The notes under the pieces were generated by a model. The model did no database searches, was not told the DNA's origin, and was given only the letters and a program-made list of their open reading frames with translations. The translations under genes were made by a program, and so were the position numbers. From Spirometra erinaceieuropaei (lineage: Eukaryota > Platyhelminthes > Cestoda > Diphyllobothriidea > Diphyllobothriidae), in assembly GCA_902702965.1 (NCBI GenBank), contig CACRXP010000727.1, forward strand, positions 116,883 through 180,882: a stretch of 64,000 nucleotides of DNA. Reading direction: 5' to 3'. Below, piece by piece: positions 50,301 to 57,694 of this stretch; the first letter of the stretch is position 1; every line of letters begins with the position of its first letter.

Positions 50301-53300
50301 CTGACAGGAGACGCAAAAAGGCACTGGTCTTCCTCTTTCGCTCTGTCTTCAGTAGTAATGGACTCAACCTCTATTTTTCATCGAAAAAGTAAATCAATTC
50401 GGAAACTGCGCAGTTACTGGAAACTTCTGAGACCGACAGTTTTTGACTTTCAAGTTACCTGGCTAAGTACAATTCAAAAACCTTTTATACCCAAAAAGAG
50501 TGTTATTTTGAATAGGAGCCGTGTGTACAAGTAGCGCTCTGTACTGAAAACCGGTATCCTCTTAACAGTCCGGCGTTCTGTCCATCTGGCATTTTATTAT
50601 TTTACGCTACTTGTTCATGGCACAATGTTATAGCTTGAGGGTAACTTGTTTTCGCCTCCCCGGACCTATTGGCATATTACTTTGCCCTTTTACGGGCTAA
50701 ACAAAACAGTCCACTGAGTCGCCTTTATTGCTTATTTTTGTGCAAGCGCCTAAGAAATTCAGACATGCAAGCATCTTCCTTCATTTCCTTGTAGAAAGCG
50801 GATCTGGCGGTCGCCATGCTAACCATCAACTACGAACGTGAGAAAGTCATTGACTTTACAACACCATTCATGAATCTTGGTGTGAGTATCATTTTCAAGA
50901 AACCCGTGGGAAAGCAGCCTGACCTTTTTGCATTCCTTCGCCCACTATCGCCTACGGTAAGTTTAACAGACCCCAAGACCGAACACTGTGAAGTGCTTTG
51001 CTGACAGCAGTTTTCAAAGATTGAGGAAAACTCAAGACGGGGGGCTTACCACAGGCGAGATTAATTGTATTTCAGTCTTGGTACTCCGGAGAAATTAAGT
51101 TTCACTAAAATACTTTAATACCCATAAATTACTAAAAAAAATGTCTTCGCGAATGTGACTCGTTGGGTAGGGCAATACAGTAAACTGTTTAACTCGAATA
51201 CTGTCGTGCGGAGAGGCGCCTGATAAGAGTTTCGTGAGAAATGAGTTCTTGAATTCACTTGACTTCTGGAAATTTTGATAACAATTTGTGCCCTATATAC
51301 ATTACTACGACTTGTTGATTTGATAGCTGTATTCGAAGTACACTGTCTTGTTTCTGAAAGCTTACTATTAGGGTTACGTAAAATGCCGACTGGCCTGAAG
51401 GACGATTTCGTATGTCGAGCCACTGCATCAATCCAAATTTAAGCTGCCTCTATGAAAACACAGTTTTTAGAGGCTGAAAGAGATTAAAGCTATGATTGAC
51501 TAATTTTCTTCATTCCTTATATGGAAGCCTCAACTATGACACAGGAGATGAGGGTGCATGTCGTTCTCGTTACTGTGGTCTCAGAAAAAGTCTTGAGGTA
51601 GCAACCTTACTAAATCTCATTAAATCCTCCGTCTCTGAAATTAAATAAGAGCATCTGGCCTCTAACAGGGACATCTTTAGCAACCAAAAAGCGTTTTCAG
51701 CGGTCAGCACTGTTATACAAGTCCCTTTTTAAGGAAACTTCAGAGTTCCATCAAAGAACCAGTGAGGGTCATTATTAAACAGTCTTATATGTTGGAATCA
51801 AGAATCAGATAACCGATTTGCCAGGATATATGGTACAACCCCTGTGTAATGAAAGGAACGTAGTTCATGATCAAGACAGAATGGCGTGATCCGGACGAAG
51901 CACTTTTTGAACAAACTTATTCACCCCGAGGAATTCAAACTGCCGCGGTATTTCCAGATGAAATGAACTTTGGTTAGGATCAAAAAGGGAAGAAAAGTGA
52001 TGCCAAGTAGCCTTACCCAGCCCTAATGGATGGTCTCGGATGGTCCTGAGTGCCGTGGGCATTAAGGTTCATTTGATGCCTCCCTGCTTTTTATCGGCAG
52101 GTCCTGAGTCCATATAATTGCCTACATCTAGAAGGCAGACATGGATATCAGACCCTAAATTAAGGCAGGGGCTCGAGAGGGCCATATTTATTCCAGAAAA
52201 TTCTGCTCCCTCGCAGAGAGCTTGCTGAACTCAGTGACTAGCCAAACATACTCACGACTACGTTACTCGCAGCATTTGACCTCCTAGTTCGATTGATTTA
52301 AACCCCCTGAACAACTTTGTCCGTGGCATCGACGAGGGGAGGCCGGCAGGCATATTAATGCAAAGGACTCATCTAAAGCTCACACGACCATCGTAAATAA
52401 GGTTTACCCCACTAGTGCCCGTAGCCTTTTTTGAGCCGCGTCTAGGCTGAAGCTGGTTTTGTTGGGCAGCACTTTATGCCGAATAGGTAAGAACAGATGT
52501 ACAAATTCTATAAGCATATATTGGTATTTCTGTTAAACAGTTTTGTTTTCCTCAGTGATAACTGTTGTCCTCAAGTAGCTAACTCAGCCTGTATAAATTA
52601 TTTTAAAAAAACTGACTTGTAATGCAATTTTTATGTGCACTATGACCACAAATGATATATATTTTTGCGTAATTAATTTGTAGGCCTCCGTGGGTCCGCA
52701 AACCTCATATGCGTACATCTTTCTCATTTTTTAGGTTTGGGGCTACGTTTTGATCGCCTATGTTGGCGTGAGTATGGCGTTATTCTTCGTTGGTCGATTC
52801 AGCCCTTATGAATGGCATAATCCGCATCCATGCAACGTGGATTCGGAACTTTTGGAAAATACCTTCAACATGCTCAACAGCCTGTGGTTTACAATCGGGT
52901 CACTGATGCAGCAAGGTCTCACATGCAGCTTTCTGTGAATATTTTTTACTAAATCGACAACCATGTCACAATAGATTGTTTATGCTTATTTTGTTTCGAC
53001 CAAAATATGAAAAACTCGGCGACCCAAGTGTGATTATACTCACTGCTCCCGGTGGGGCCTTGTAGCTCAGGTAACTAGAACATTGGCTGTACTCAAGTCC
53101 TCCCCTTGCTGTCATGGGTTCGAATCCCACCGATATCGCCGAGTTTATGCTTATGTTAAACGCCTGCTGACACTTTACAGGTTGACGTTTTTAAAACGAT
53201 TGAAGTATCCCTAATCCATTTTTGTATGTTTGCAGGTTCAGATATTTTGCCGCGGGCCACGTCAACACGGATAGTGTCGGGATTTTGGTGGTTCTTTACT

Positions 53301-56300
53301 CTAATTATTATCTCCTCCTATACGGCCAACTTGGCTGCCTTCCTTACGGTGGAGCGAATGAAGGCGCCAATTGAAGACGTTAATGACCTAGCCAAACAAA
53401 CGAAAATCAAGTATGGCACTCGTGATGGTGGATCCTCGGCTGCCTTTTTCGAGGTGAGCGGCACATTTGCGGCCGTCTCACGGCCGCTGTGTGATTAATT
53501 ACACACTTGGGTACCAGTAAGATATCTAAAAGTGTGTGGGAAATTTGAAGTTACGTCGATTGTACTTACGATGTTGTCTGATTACCTCTAGCTTTGGCGC
53601 ATTTTTTTCGTATCTCATGCCAAGCCTCACAAATCCAGTTCCCAATAGTCGAAAAAAACTGCTGATTAGCTGACAGAAAGCATAACTAGGGTTCGTCAGG
53701 TTTTGGTTTTTCTTGTCTCTGGTACTAGACTATTGTACGAGTCCGAGGGCGCAGAATGAAATTTGCTCATTTTTGCGACCGCCTTTAACACGAATAAATC
53801 AAGGCTCGAATTTGATGGTTCATGCTATCTTCACCGAAATGGTACTGATTAGTCAACGGAGAACTAAATATGATAAGTATTAAAGCCTGAATTATGGCAT
53901 ACGGATATTCTAAAAGCACAATAACTTTTTTTAAATTTAATAATGAAACATTTCCTTCTATCTTCAACCCTAGAAATCCAACGTCAGCACTTACCAACGT
54001 ATGTGGCAGTTCATGTCCTCCCACAAGAACGTAATGATGAATAACACGGAGGAGGCAATTGCCCGCGTCAAACGTGGTGGCTATGCGTATATTCTGGAAT
54101 CTACAATAAATGAGTACTACACTCAACGTGACTGCGAACTCATGCAAGTTGGTAACAATCTCGACTCAAAAGGTTATGGCATTGGATTTCCTCAGGGTAA
54201 GTCGTCTTTATCAACTGCTTCGGAGCTCTGCCTTTCTAGATTTTTCCAAGACACGCGATATTCATATGTTATTCTGTGATGTATAACTTTTACACGGAAA
54301 CCGCCTTGTCTGTCAAAGTTCCACACTAGGCCTGCCAATGCTGATGCTTCGAAGTCATCGCAGGCTGTGTGCCTTTTTACCACCAGTTGAAAATCACTTC
54401 ACCGTACGCCTTTTTAGGTTCGAAGTACCGCGATGCCTTCTCCGAAGTAATCCTTGCCCTTCAGCGTTCCCAAACACTTGAAGAAATGCGCAGATACTGG
54501 TGGCGAAACTACAGCATCACACAACCTTGCAATGAACAGCCAACAAAGGTGTCAGATACAAATTCGCTTGGAGTAGAACAAGTTGGCGGCTGCTTTGTAA
54601 TGGTTTTGATTGGACTGGGTGCATCGTTTCTTATAAGCTTCTCAGAATTCCTCTACAAAGCTTATCAACGGTCAAAAAGCTCAAAGGTATTAATTGCCGA
54701 CTGCAGCCTTCTGGTTCGCAGTCATTTTTACATCAAATCAAATTATTTTAACAGGAACCATTGTCAAGGCCCAGTATTGAGATCAGTTTTCCCTGGAGTT
54801 GTATTAGGATAAGTAGGTTGAATCGCACTATAGCAAGAGGCAAACATCATCGATAAAAGAGAACCATCAAAGCAACCCAGCTTGGAAGGGAGCCAATTTT
54901 TAGGTAAACATATATCATGCGCATACATAAATTGTTGCGAAATAAAAATGTTTGTTCAAAATTCCTTGCAGACATGCCCTCGAATTTGCGTTGAAATGCA
55001 GTTTGAAGGCTGGAAACAGACAGAATAACATTACCGACAAAGACAAGGTAACGTTATTCTGCCCATAGTACGCGCCGCAGTGCGGTTGCTGGTTGGGCTC
55101 GAGAGGGAGCCCCAAGGCACAAGGGGGCGAGTGAGTTCCAAAACACGATCGGTGAGCGCCCTCCTACCGCAAGAAACGGGCGCGTTCGAAAAACAAAGCC
55201 ATTATATGATTGGTTTGAGTAAATTGGATCCGGCACGGCCAAAATACAAGCGTGATAGTGCAGAGGTGCACTTTTGTGTGCTGTTCACTCTCACTAGCGT
55301 ACCTACTTGCATGACTCACCAACAATGCACACAGCTGCCAGGAAAAACGGACAGTTAGAAAACTTACAGCGTTGTTCTTCTTTTTCTTCAACTGTACTTA
55401 CAGTGGCCTTAACATAACGCACAGTAGAGAGGGGACGAAAAGTGTCGCCCTAGCTTTCTTTGAGGACTGATTTACGAAGCGCGCAATAGGATGCTACTTG
55501 CTATCAGATATCACCATATTCGAGCTTAACATATGATCTTGTTATGTTTTAAAGCTGCGACAGATAGTCTTGGCACATAGTTCAGGTCTGAATCTGTAGT
55601 GGCCCTACTTCGGGCGCCTATTGCAAAACTGGGACTTTCGCGCGTACCAGGGGCAGTCTGCTACTTGGCCGATCACAGCTATCCAAGCTGGCCGATAAAA
55701 TTTTAGACCGATGCAGACATGCACTCGCTCACGATTTTATGAGGCAAGCTCCACTGTCACTCGGGGTGCCTGTTCTTGCGGCTCCGTACGCGTGACCTCG
55801 TTCGGTTGCCAACTTGTTCTAGCATGTTCTCCAATCATTCTATACAGAATAAAACACCCTCTCAACTGGCGTCCGACTTCTCTTTCTATTCGAAGCCCAG
55901 CCTGAAGGTCGACTAGTTATGGTCTGCCAATGACCTCAGCCACCACGATAAACTGATTACAGGCATTAATGCTAGGCAAAGTTTTCTGCTCGCGATCACC
56001 GCCAGCACAAACCCAATCATAAAAATCATCACAGTCTACATCAATGCCATGATACAAAAAGCCTCACCAACATCAGCATCGGTCCTTTTGCAAACAACTC
56101 TAATTATTGCATATTTGTCGGTTCATTGTAGAGGCCACTGCGCGAAGAGGTGGCCCGCGAGTTCCGCTTTTCCATGGCTCGCTCAAGTACCCGCGACTTC
56201 GGAGCAGAATCGGCTCTGGCCCTGCCTCCCCCACCCTCTAAGTGCCTCCTCTCTTCCAAGGAATGTCGTGTCGCCGCAATGGCCTACGCACCTTGCCTGC

Positions 56301-57694
56301 CCGCAGCTGTGCGTCCCGCAGACGGGGATGACCCCAACGCATCAACAGTGCATTCTTCCGACCGTCGACGCTCAGTTTTTGACGTAACACTCATGCATCG
56401 GCGCTGCTCTAGCAACCGACGTTCCCGCAACTCAAATTCTGGTGGGGACGTCAGCTCCGTGAATGCGGGTTTGTTGTTGTGTCTCAGATGTATTTTTCTT
56501 ACTTGCTACTATAATGACTCGGGAAACTCCATTACAATGACTGAAGAGTTTGGACTCGGAGCCTAAGCCATCCAGGCCTATCGTTGTTACATGGTTTAGC
56601 GACGACGACTCCTATCATGTAGGAACTGGCCGCTACTATTTGCGTTGGTATATTTTCTGAGCTCAATTTCGGTTTCCTTTAAAGCTAATTAAGGTCTCCT
56701 TGAGCTGAGATATGCGGTTATAGTAAAGGTTCAAGGCTTAACCGTATTGCTTGCTGAATAACTTTTCTTTCGCCCCCTATGCTTGGTCCCGTCAGACTCG
56801 TCCCTCACATCTAGGCGTACATGCGGACCAGATGACTTGCCGATGCAACGGCACCTAACCCGAGTCAGTTACCGGAGCACCCTGGCGGACCTGTTGTGCA
56901 AAGCTAGGGCAGTTGCGTAGTTGGATACAGTAACAATGATCGATGAACATTCAGGTGGAAAAAATCTTCCATTTGTATTTGTATCCGCAGGAGTATCCAC
57001 GCGAGGATTCCAGCAAACGGCAGGGAGCTCATAACTGCTGATCTTCAAGTCAGGAGTTTTCAGTTTTATATCCAAGATTTTATAGCTTTCTCATGCCGAT
57101 AACTATGAAAAAGTAACCCACAAATGATACTGACTGGCGTTTCGAGAGGCTGAGACTTTCGCTCATTTGCCTGTTTACTCAGATATTTGAGCAATGTCTA
57201 AAAATATATCGTAAGCAGTGCCTACAGCATGCTGCCGGACACAACCGTTGCTGATGATAATAAAATGTTTTTTACTTTTTGAGTACTTTTGGTTCATTTT
57301 ACTTCCTCTTTCCGAAAAAAATAAATGGTATTTGTAATATACTTTAGTGACTCCTCATGAGAGGATAATTAGCTTCGCAGCAGACCTTGGCGGCCCTTCC
57401 AATTCATCCCACCCTACAGAGCTGGCCTCCGCCAATGCCGGTTTGCTCTCTCCTGGTGACGGTTGGCGTTATTCTCCGAGTCCATCTCACGCACACCCAC
57501 CTCCCGCGCCACCAAAATCGTTTGATTCCAATCAGATGTATAACCCTCCAGTTTCACTGGAGCACGAAACTGTCTTACATGGCCAGCCAGGCGTACTCTC
57601 TGTGGATCCCAGGCTTCCCTTTCCTGACGGTGGCTTTGGTGTCACAGGTTATCGGAATCACGGTGATGTGCAAGTAAAGACATTCACGTGCTAG
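26225..57694 (+). CDS. GRIK: Kainate-type ionotropic glutamate receptor, multi-exon gene (whole span)
   Basis: This gene encodes a ligand-gated cation channel subunit of the kainate (GRIK) type, expected at neuronal or neuromuscular membranes. Exons give, in order: an amino-terminal domain; S1 with FCIDLL and EREKVIDF; M1 leading to [13 protein letters not shown]; pore loop SLMQQG; the gating motif [16 protein letters not shown]2 with the LEST glutamate-contact motif; DSKGYGIG; M4 ending SEFLYK; and a long cytosolic tail. The preferred exons are 26225-26395, 33528-33785, 34655-34834, 34933-34982, 36364-36549, 39342-39378 (tentative), 39918-40036, 44336-44449, 44851-44964, 49761-49985, 50795-50956, 52735-52915, 53236-53453, 53974-54196, 54418-54686, 56132-56468 and 57348-57694. 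Their phases join continuously to a TAG stop, giving about 1062 residues, longer than vertebrate GRIK proteins (about 900) because of the tail. The signal-peptide exon is not found. Subtype among GRIK1-3 cannot be assigned. Confidence 0.93.
27284..27430 (+). repeat. Direct copy of the 27.6-kb fold-back arm
   Basis: TCAGGAATGGGCGCACACCG through GGCCAAGTCATGAAAGCAGC is nearly identical to 27658-27772 and to the reverse complement of 27819-27935. Confidence 0.85.
27604..27986. repeat. Fold-back repeat with about 170-bp arms
   Basis: Arm 27604-27772 (CAGTGCCTCGCCACCTGTCA and onward) is the reverse complement of about 27819-27986, with around a dozen mismatches; the loop is about 46 bp. The overlapping open frames on both strands follow from this symmetry. 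I see no transposase and cannot name the family. It lies in a receptor intron. Confidence 0.85.
28245..28661 (-). CDS. Unidentified 138-codon ORF, serine-rich
   Basis: This is an open frame on the opposite strand to the receptor, inside its 7.1-kb intron. It contains [18 protein letters not shown], a serine-rich run ([20 protein letters not shown]) and [16 protein letters not shown] do not recognise it. It adjoins the dispersed repeat at 28700-29315, where three overlapping minus-strand frames of 130-153 codons are also open. It could be part of an unclassified mobile element, a nested gene or chance. Confidence 0.2.
   Translation of the reverse strand: MISMFEMFRQRSERPCGRRVKKDIEKMAGVTDDEVDLIRSKRSRMGDSYTESSSNSSLCMYSSSSESMSPSTSFAGSASCVKNVFCVDNTIYNDDMPTHVRIQNRVREWTLWSSLAHSHRRNLLDILRSVVPKMPRIP
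28700..29315 (-). repeat. Dispersed repeat, longest copy
   Basis: Minus-strand sequence matching 8267-8610 over most of its length, and 25790-25870 over GTCTTCTTGACTCTGTCTTG. The minus-strand frame reads [16 protein letters not shown] and [11 protein letters not shown], but no known domain follows. It is GC-richer than the surrounding intron. Confidence 0.55.
30050..32000 (-). mobile_element. LINE relic with endonuclease, RT and C-terminal C2H2 finger
   Basis: Reading the minus strand from 32000 down: an endonuclease remnant ([23 protein letters not shown]); RT with [33 protein letters not shown] and [21 protein letters not shown] and [12 protein letters not shown]; a tail resembling GAAIYEANRIAAAK ([13 protein letters not shown]); and a zinc-finger remnant [17 protein letters not shown]. 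The FADD catalytic block is replaced by SPGC. Multiple stops and shifts show it is dead. It lies antisense to the receptor in its largest intron. Confidence 0.75.
33528..33785 (+). CDS. Receptor exon: amino-terminal domain core
   Basis: The exon is bounded by AAAG and GTAGGG, phase 1 at both ends. It encodes [19 protein letters not shown], then [16 protein letters not shown] and a strand ending LGLIYTDDE. These are in the order of kainate-receptor CDQL-AIFGP, PHIQTRW, YVSLYPD and VVYDDSTG. The first cysteine is the one that normally forms the amino-terminal domain disulfide. The preceding intron is about 7.1 kb and full of repeats. Confidence 0.92.
34655..34834 (+). CDS. Receptor exon: amino-terminal domain, LQKFQSLL segment
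   Basis: It starts after TTTAG and restores [12 protein letters not shown] across the junction, matching kainate-receptor STGLIRLQELI. It continues through [19 protein letters not shown]. The 3' end is uncertain. The chosen donor, A|GTTTCG after 34834, gives a gapless alignment with vertebrate receptors when joined to 34933. A second candidate, G|GTCGCC after 34851, joined to 34929 would add seven residues. Confidence 0.8.
34933..34982 (+). CDS. Receptor exon: short YYSYIFTDW exon
   Basis: This is a 50-bp exon encoding [16 protein letters not shown], closely matching kainate-receptor MMTEYYHYIFTT. It ends at a strong donor, GTAAGT. The acceptor is either at 34932 (phase 1, preferred) or at 34928 (phase 0), both AGs lying within TGTAGATAG. 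It leaves in phase 0, matching the next exon. Confidence 0.85.
35450..35862. repeat. Imperfect inverted repeat, possible MITE
   Basis: Arms about 35450-35512 and 35796-35862 share GTATAGAGAAGGACCC and CTGTGGATCGT in opposite orientation, at roughly three-quarters identity. About 280 bp lies between. No transposase is seen. It lies in a receptor intron. Confidence 0.5.
36364..36549 (+). CDS. Receptor exon: amino-terminal domain, GANFSALSL segment
   Basis: The exon follows TTCTACAG and ends before GTAAGC, phase 0 on both sides. It encodes [20 protein letters not shown] followed by [15 protein letters not shown]. This corresponds to kainate-receptor segments ending in SGVNMTGFR and the following helix. 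The C-terminal half ([18 protein letters not shown]) is less conserved and likely a loop. Confidence 0.85.
37118..37259 (-). repeat. tRNA-derived SINE core, copy 3
   Basis: Minus strand; TTGACCCAA and TTGGGTCAA at the ends. The A box region CTCGTAGCTCAAGTGGTTAG and B box GGGTTCGAATCGC are well preserved. The lead sequence continues to about 37360 as in copy 1. It is antisense within a receptor intron. Confidence 0.85.
37376..37518. repeat. Two adjacent hairpins derived from the SINE
   Basis: The first hairpin pairs GACTACCAGGCTCACGTAAT (from about 37370) with ATTACGTGAGTCTGGTAGTC (to 37430). The second has 38-bp arms, 37429-37466 and 37481-37518, with a single mismatch and a 14-base loop. 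Its arm carries CACCGAGGC-type SINE end sequence and the TTGACCCAA terminus. Confidence 0.9.
38370..38920 (+). repeat. Scattered TTAGGG-like tracts
   Basis: GGAGTTAGTGTTAGGGTTAT near 38375 and GGAGTTAGGGTTAGAG near 38846, continuing GGATTAGAATTAGGGTTATT. These are degenerate interstitial repeats in a receptor intron. Confidence 0.5.
39342..39378 (+). CDS. Tentative receptor micro-exon (37 bp)
   Basis: A piece corresponding to the vertebrate TTDAALMYDAVH segment is needed between 36549 and 39918, entering in phase 0 and leaving in phase 1. This 37-bp stretch has an acceptor (tttcacgttag), a donor (ACG|GTGACT) and exactly that phase pattern. It reads [12 protein letters not shown], alignable without gaps but with low identity. 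The call is inference from phase and position and could be wrong. Confidence 0.3.
39918..40036 (+). CDS. Receptor exon: end of amino-terminal domain (DLNC segment)
   Basis: It encodes [15 protein letters not shown], then [20 protein letters not shown], ending MKS before donor GTGAGT. The pattern C-x(6)-W-x(2)-G-x(8)-M-K matches kainate-receptor SLQCNRHKPWRFG...IKE. The cysteine is the second of the expected disulfide pair. The acceptor could be after 39917 or 39920; both are phase 1 and differ by one residue. Confidence 0.85.
40560..41560 (-). mobile_element. Penelope-like element relic, reverse transcriptase part
   Basis: Reading down from 41560: [17 protein letters not shown], a stop, [35 protein letters not shown] and [12 protein letters not shown]. 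Then [13 protein letters not shown], the intact catalytic motif [14 protein letters not shown] (about 40868-40904), [11 protein letters not shown] and [14 protein letters not shown]. This is the Penelope-like RT from fingers to thumb, broken by a few stops. Confidence 0.85.
41595..42373 (+). mobile_element. Penelope-like element relic, thumb and endonuclease, inverted to neighbour
   Basis: It begins with [17 protein letters not shown], which also occurs in the neighbouring relic on the opposite strand. It then reads [49 protein letters not shown] and a GIY-YIG remnant ([40 protein letters not shown]). Two in-frame stops follow the thumb. Together the two relics represent most of one element, in head-to-head halves. 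Confidence 0.8.
42380..44335. other. Receptor intron sequence without recognised element
   Basis: It lies between an inverted Penelope pair and the 44336 exon. It is AT-rich from 43000 on, and I see no element or exon in it. Confidence 0.5.
44336..44449 (+). CDS. Receptor exon: GFTGRMEF, amino-terminal domain to S1 linker
   Basis: The exon follows a long pyrimidine tract ending CCTAG and stops before GTGATT, phase 0 at both ends (38 codons). It encodes [17 protein letters not shown] and [13 protein letters not shown]. This is the segment that in vertebrate kainate receptors reads EGLTGRITFN and then DLDVISLKE. Confidence 0.9.
44851..44964 (+). CDS. Receptor exon: linker into ligand-binding lobe S1
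   Basis: A 38-codon phase 0 exon between CATTTTAG and GTAAGT. It encodes [12 protein letters not shown], then [11 protein letters not shown], matching the NRSLIVTTILE strand that begins S1. The central part is variable, as in the family. Confidence 0.88.
45890..46490. repeat. Inverted pair of SINE-like repeats with tRNA-like part
   Basis: Minus-strand sequence 46205 to 45890 contains a tRNA-like region (A-box-like CCCAATGGTTAGGG, B-box-like GCGAGTTCGAGCCTC, about 46038-46100). The head CCGCTGTGCGGCTG recurs in plus orientation at 46395-46412. Arms 46199-46285 and 46320-46412 pair. A related head lies at 55020-55175. Confidence 0.6.
46800..47713 (+). mobile_element. Tc1/mariner transposase relic (DD34E)
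   Basis: The N-terminal helix-turn-helix reads [16 protein letters not shown], then after a frameshift near 46860 [19 protein letters not shown] and [11 protein letters not shown]. The rest stays in one frame to the final TGA at 47711: [74 protein letters not shown] and [17 protein letters not shown]. Six in-frame stops interrupt it. The aspartates of FVDH and QHDN and the glutamate of FENP are kept, with 34 codons between the second and third. It lies in the receptor intron before the S1 exon, same strand. Confidence 0.88.
47720..49750. other. Receptor intron, unrecognised GC-richer patch
   Basis: At about 48180-49330 the sequence is richer in GC and has overlapping minus-strand frames (48989-49300 and 49096-49278) with no recognised domain. 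It may be an old repeat. Confidence 0.4.
49761..49985 (+). CDS. Receptor exon: ligand-binding lobe S1
   Basis: A 75-codon phase 0 exon following TTTTATGCAG and ending before GTGAGT. It encodes [36 protein letters not shown] and WDGIIGEL. These correspond to EEPYVLFKK, FEGYCIDLLREL, DGKYGA and WNGMVREL. The phenylalanine in KPF stands where kainate and AMPA receptors usually have the aromatic tyrosine that caps the ligand. The preceding intron carries a Tc1 relic. Confidence 0.95.
50795..50956 (+). CDS. Receptor exon: S1 glutamate-binding motif and pre-M1
   Basis: A 54-codon phase 0 exon from CCTTGTAG to GTAAGT. It encodes [20 protein letters not shown], then [17 protein letters not shown] and LRPLSPT. 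The invariant arginine that grips the glutamate carboxyl group is present (EREKVIDF), as is the threonine position. The conserved proline of APLTIT is replaced by methionine (AMLTIN). The exon ends at the start of M1. Confidence 0.95.
52735..52915 (+). CDS. Receptor exon: M1 and pore loop with Q/R site
   Basis: It begins after TTTTTTAG in phase 0 and ends in phase 1 at CAAG|GTCTCA. It encodes M1 ([20 protein letters not shown]), the signature [14 protein letters not shown] and the pore helix ending [13 protein letters not shown]. The Q/R-site residue is glutamine, codon CAG at 52909-52911. An unedited glutamine predicts a calcium-permeable channel; CAG is also the codon that A-to-I editing converts to arginine in vertebrates. 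Confidence 0.97.
53008..53147 (+). repeat. tRNA-derived SINE, copy 4, inside a receptor intron
   Basis: GACCCAAGTGTGATTATACT leads into GGGGCCTTGTAGCTCAGG (A box) and ATGGGTTCGAATCCCACCG (B box). Flanks AAACTCGGCGA and TCGCCGAGTTT are inverted. It fills much of the 320-bp intron 52916-53235 between the pore-loop and M2/M3 exons. Confidence 0.85.
53236..53453 (+). CDS. Receptor exon: M2-M3 gate and start of S2
   Basis: The exon enters in phase 1 after TTTGCAG and leaves in phase 0 at GAG|GTGAGC. It encodes [59 protein letters not shown] and [18 protein letters not shown] is the near-invariant gating motif of ionotropic glutamate receptors. The two serines in GGSSAAFF occupy the S2 ligand-contact positions (Ser-Thr in AMPA receptors). 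Confidence 0.97.
53974..54196 (+). CDS. Receptor exon: ligand-binding lobe S2
   Basis: It runs from ACCCTAG (phase 0) to CAGG|GTAAGT (phase 1). It encodes [50 protein letters not shown] and [13 protein letters not shown]. The glutamate of LEST is the residue that binds the ligand amino group, so glutamate rather than glycine is the expected agonist. The cysteine of RDC is half of the S2 disulfide. Confidence 0.97.
54418..54686 (+). CDS. Receptor exon: end of S2, M4 and start of C-tail
   Basis: It enters in phase 1 after CTTTTTAG and ends in phase 0 at AAAG|GTATTA. It encodes [33 protein letters not shown] (the second cysteine of the S2 disulfide), [20 protein letters not shown] (M4) and [13 protein letters not shown]. 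This matches kainate-receptor GSPYRD, EKWWRG, LGVQNIGG and GEFLYK. Confidence 0.96.
55015..55175 (+). repeat. Repeat related to 46395-46490, with small palindrome
   Basis: CAGAATAACATTACC (55021-55035) pairs with GGTAACGTTATTCTG (55047-55061). The following GCAGTGCGGTTGCTGGTTGG and GGCACAAGGGGGCGAGTGAG match the 46395-46490 head. It lies in the intron between M4 and tail exons. Confidence 0.6.
56132..56468 (+). CDS. Receptor exon: cytosolic C-terminal tail, first part
   Basis: It follows CATTGTAG in phase 0. It starts [19 protein letters not shown], resembling the post-M4 segment of GRIK1 (ADEIRFSL), which supports the assignment. The rest is Ser-, Pro-, Arg- and Asn-rich with no family match. 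The donor GG|GTTTGT after 56468 is weak but gives phase 1, as the next exon requires. Confidence 0.8.
57348..57694 (+). CDS. Receptor exon: terminal coding exon with stop
   Basis: It begins after ATACTTTAG in phase 1. It encodes [20 protein letters not shown], then a proline- and histidine-rich stretch ([16 protein letters not shown]) and ends [10 protein letters not shown] before TAG. This is a low-complexity intracellular tail. A GTAAAG within the last codons could serve as an alternative donor, so the C-terminus may vary. An AATAAA lies at 58545-58550, far downstream; a nearer signal was not seen. Confidence 0.7.
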
